Source: Ferruginibacter sp. (GTDB lineage Bacteria; Bacteroidota; Bacteroidia; Chitinophagales; Chitinophagaceae). From it: DNA of 64,000 nucleotides. The notes under the pieces were generated by a model. It was not told where the DNA came from. It was given only the letters and a program-made list of their open reading frames with translations, and did no database searches. This document shows, one piece after another, positions 63,294 through 64,000 of the stretch; the first letter of the stretch is position 1; each line of letters opens with the position of its first letter. Where the stretch lies: positions 124,001-188,000 of the forward strand of contig JAGOAX010000002.1 of the NCBI GenBank assembly GCA_017983695.1, given 5' to 3'. Made by a program: the position numbers and the translations under genes.

Positions 63294-63992
63294 ATGAAGC
63301 CTGTTGTTTATTTAATTCCTTCGGTACTGGATGAAGTTGCCACTCAAACCATTCCTCCATACATTATTGATGCAGTAAAATACTGCCGGGTAATTTTTGC
63401 AGAAAACGAAAGAACAGCAAGGCGATTTTTAAAAAGTATTTGCAAAGAAATTGTAATTGACGATTATGAATGGTTTACTATACATAAAGCCGAAGAAGAA
63501 TTAACAGCTACATTCAAACAAAAAATAAAAGAAGAAAAAAATATTGCCATTATCAGCGAAGCAGGTTGCCCGGGTATTGCCGACCCTGGGCAAATTTTAA
63601 TTGCAGTAGCGCAACAGCTTGACGTAACAGTAAAACCCCTGGTAGGACCAAGTTCGATACTGCTGGCACTAATGGCAAGTGGTATGAACGGCCAGCAATT
63701 TGAATTTATTGGCTACCTGCCTATTGATAATATGGAACGGGTAAAACGCATTAAAGAGCTGGAAGTTGCATCTGAAAAAAATAACAGTACCAAAGTTTTT
63801 ATTGAAACCCCTTACCGTAATAACCAGCTTATTGAAACGATTTTAAAAACCTGTAAACCTGCAACTAGGTTTTGTATTGCATCAGAACTTACAGGAATTA
63901 ATGAGTATGTAAAAACAAAAACTGTAGCTGAATGGAGAAAAGAAAAAACCGACTTTCATAAAAAGCCGGTTATATTTTTAATACAAGTTTAG
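63294..63992 (+). CDS. Divergent RsmI-like SAM-dependent methyltransferase
   Basis: A 232-residue tetrapyrrole-methylase-fold protein resembling RsmI. In place of PTPIGNLAD it has IPSVLDEVATQTIP, and AEDTR has become AENERTARR. The SAM loop SEAGCPGIADPG, the GPSSILLALMASGMNG segment and the IETPYRNNQLIETIL motif are kept. True RsmI is encoded at 7910, so this paralogue probably has another RNA substrate. It follows the EI24 gene closely. Bacteroidota often carry both copies. Confidence 0.85.
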   Translation: MKPVVYLIPSVLDEVATQTIPPYIIDAVKYCRVIFAENERTARRFLKSICKEIVIDDYEWFTIHKAEEELTATFKQKIKEEKNIAIISEAGCPGIADPGQILIAVAQQLDVTVKPLVGPSSILLALMASGMNGQQFEFIGYLPIDNMERVKRIKELEVASEKNNSTKVFIETPYRNNQLIETILKTCKPATRFCIASELTGINEYVKTKTVAEWRKEKTDFHKKPVIFLIQV

Positions 63993-64000
63993 TAGTTTAA

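Overview
The window is chromosomal DNA from a member of the Bacteroidota, most likely the Chitinophagales (Chitinophagaceae-like); the family-level placement is inference. The evidence is low-GC DNA, promoters of the TTTG-N19-TAnnTTTG type, few Shine-Dalgarno sequences, several type IX secretion (T9SS) parts and substrates (PorD, a PorP/SprF-like protein, two C-terminal sorting domains and a CHU_C domain), an omega subunit of the Bacteroidota form, an outer-membrane beta-barrel protein with a carboxypeptidase-regulatory domain, a DUF5686 protein, and the gene order bamD-rpoZ-coaBC-porD. Coding density is high, and most convergent gene pairs share a clear hairpin terminator.

Layout. 0-9.6 kb: tgt (cut by the window edge), a membrane glycosyltransferase, rsmG, an orphan NarL-type regulator, GNAT, M1 and M28 peptidase genes, an iodotyrosine-deiodinase-like flavoprotein, and a pssA-purS-rsmI operon. 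9.7-14.1 kb: an outer-membrane beta-barrel protein divergent from a LytS/LytTR two-component pair. 14.2-18.3 kb: an aminopeptidase P, a PhnA-like protein and pckA, whose promoter region carries two copies of a LacI-type palindrome. 18.3-25.5 kb: a long minus-strand run of bamD, rpoZ, coaBC, porD, a DUF4296 lipoprotein and scoAB, preceded by an OmpA-family gene with a consensus promoter. 25.5-30.8 kb: a polyprenyl synthase, recJ, a methyltransferase and htpG.

30.9-40.1 kb is the first accessory region: a 1665-residue secreted protein with a PHP/CehA-type metallohydrolase domain, an unknown lipoprotein and a CHU_C protein. The last two are bracketed by two copies of a dispersed REP-like palindrome. 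40.1-52.2 kb is mostly housekeeping: a PolB-type exonuclease, a WXXGXW-repeat protein, DPP IV, an S4 protein, a DUF5686 protein, trmD, a BNR-repeat protein, and adenine deaminase with an in-frame palindromic insert.

52.2-53.8 kb is the most unusual part. It is an AT-rich module with a divergent XRE regulator, a 26-bp operator-like palindrome, a secreted protein ending in a symmetric six-cysteine motif (C-x6-C-x3-C-x13-C-x3-C-x6-C), a 54-bp near-perfect palindrome and a second exported protein of unknown function. I recognise no family for either exported protein. 53.8-64 kb: a lipoprotein, upp, a PorP/SprF-like protein followed by a 1604-residue T9SS substrate with six Ig-like repeats, a GNAT, a 3-methyladenine glycosylase, an EI24 membrane protein and a divergent RsmI paralogue.

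How the genes fit together: PorD and the PorP/SprF-like protein belong to the secretion route used by the large surface proteins encoded here, BamD to outer-membrane assembly, and the polyprenyl synthase and pssA supply isoprenoids and membrane lipid. I saw no tRNA, rRNA, CRISPR array, transposase or phage gene. All functional statements rest on motif recognition by eye; no database search was run.
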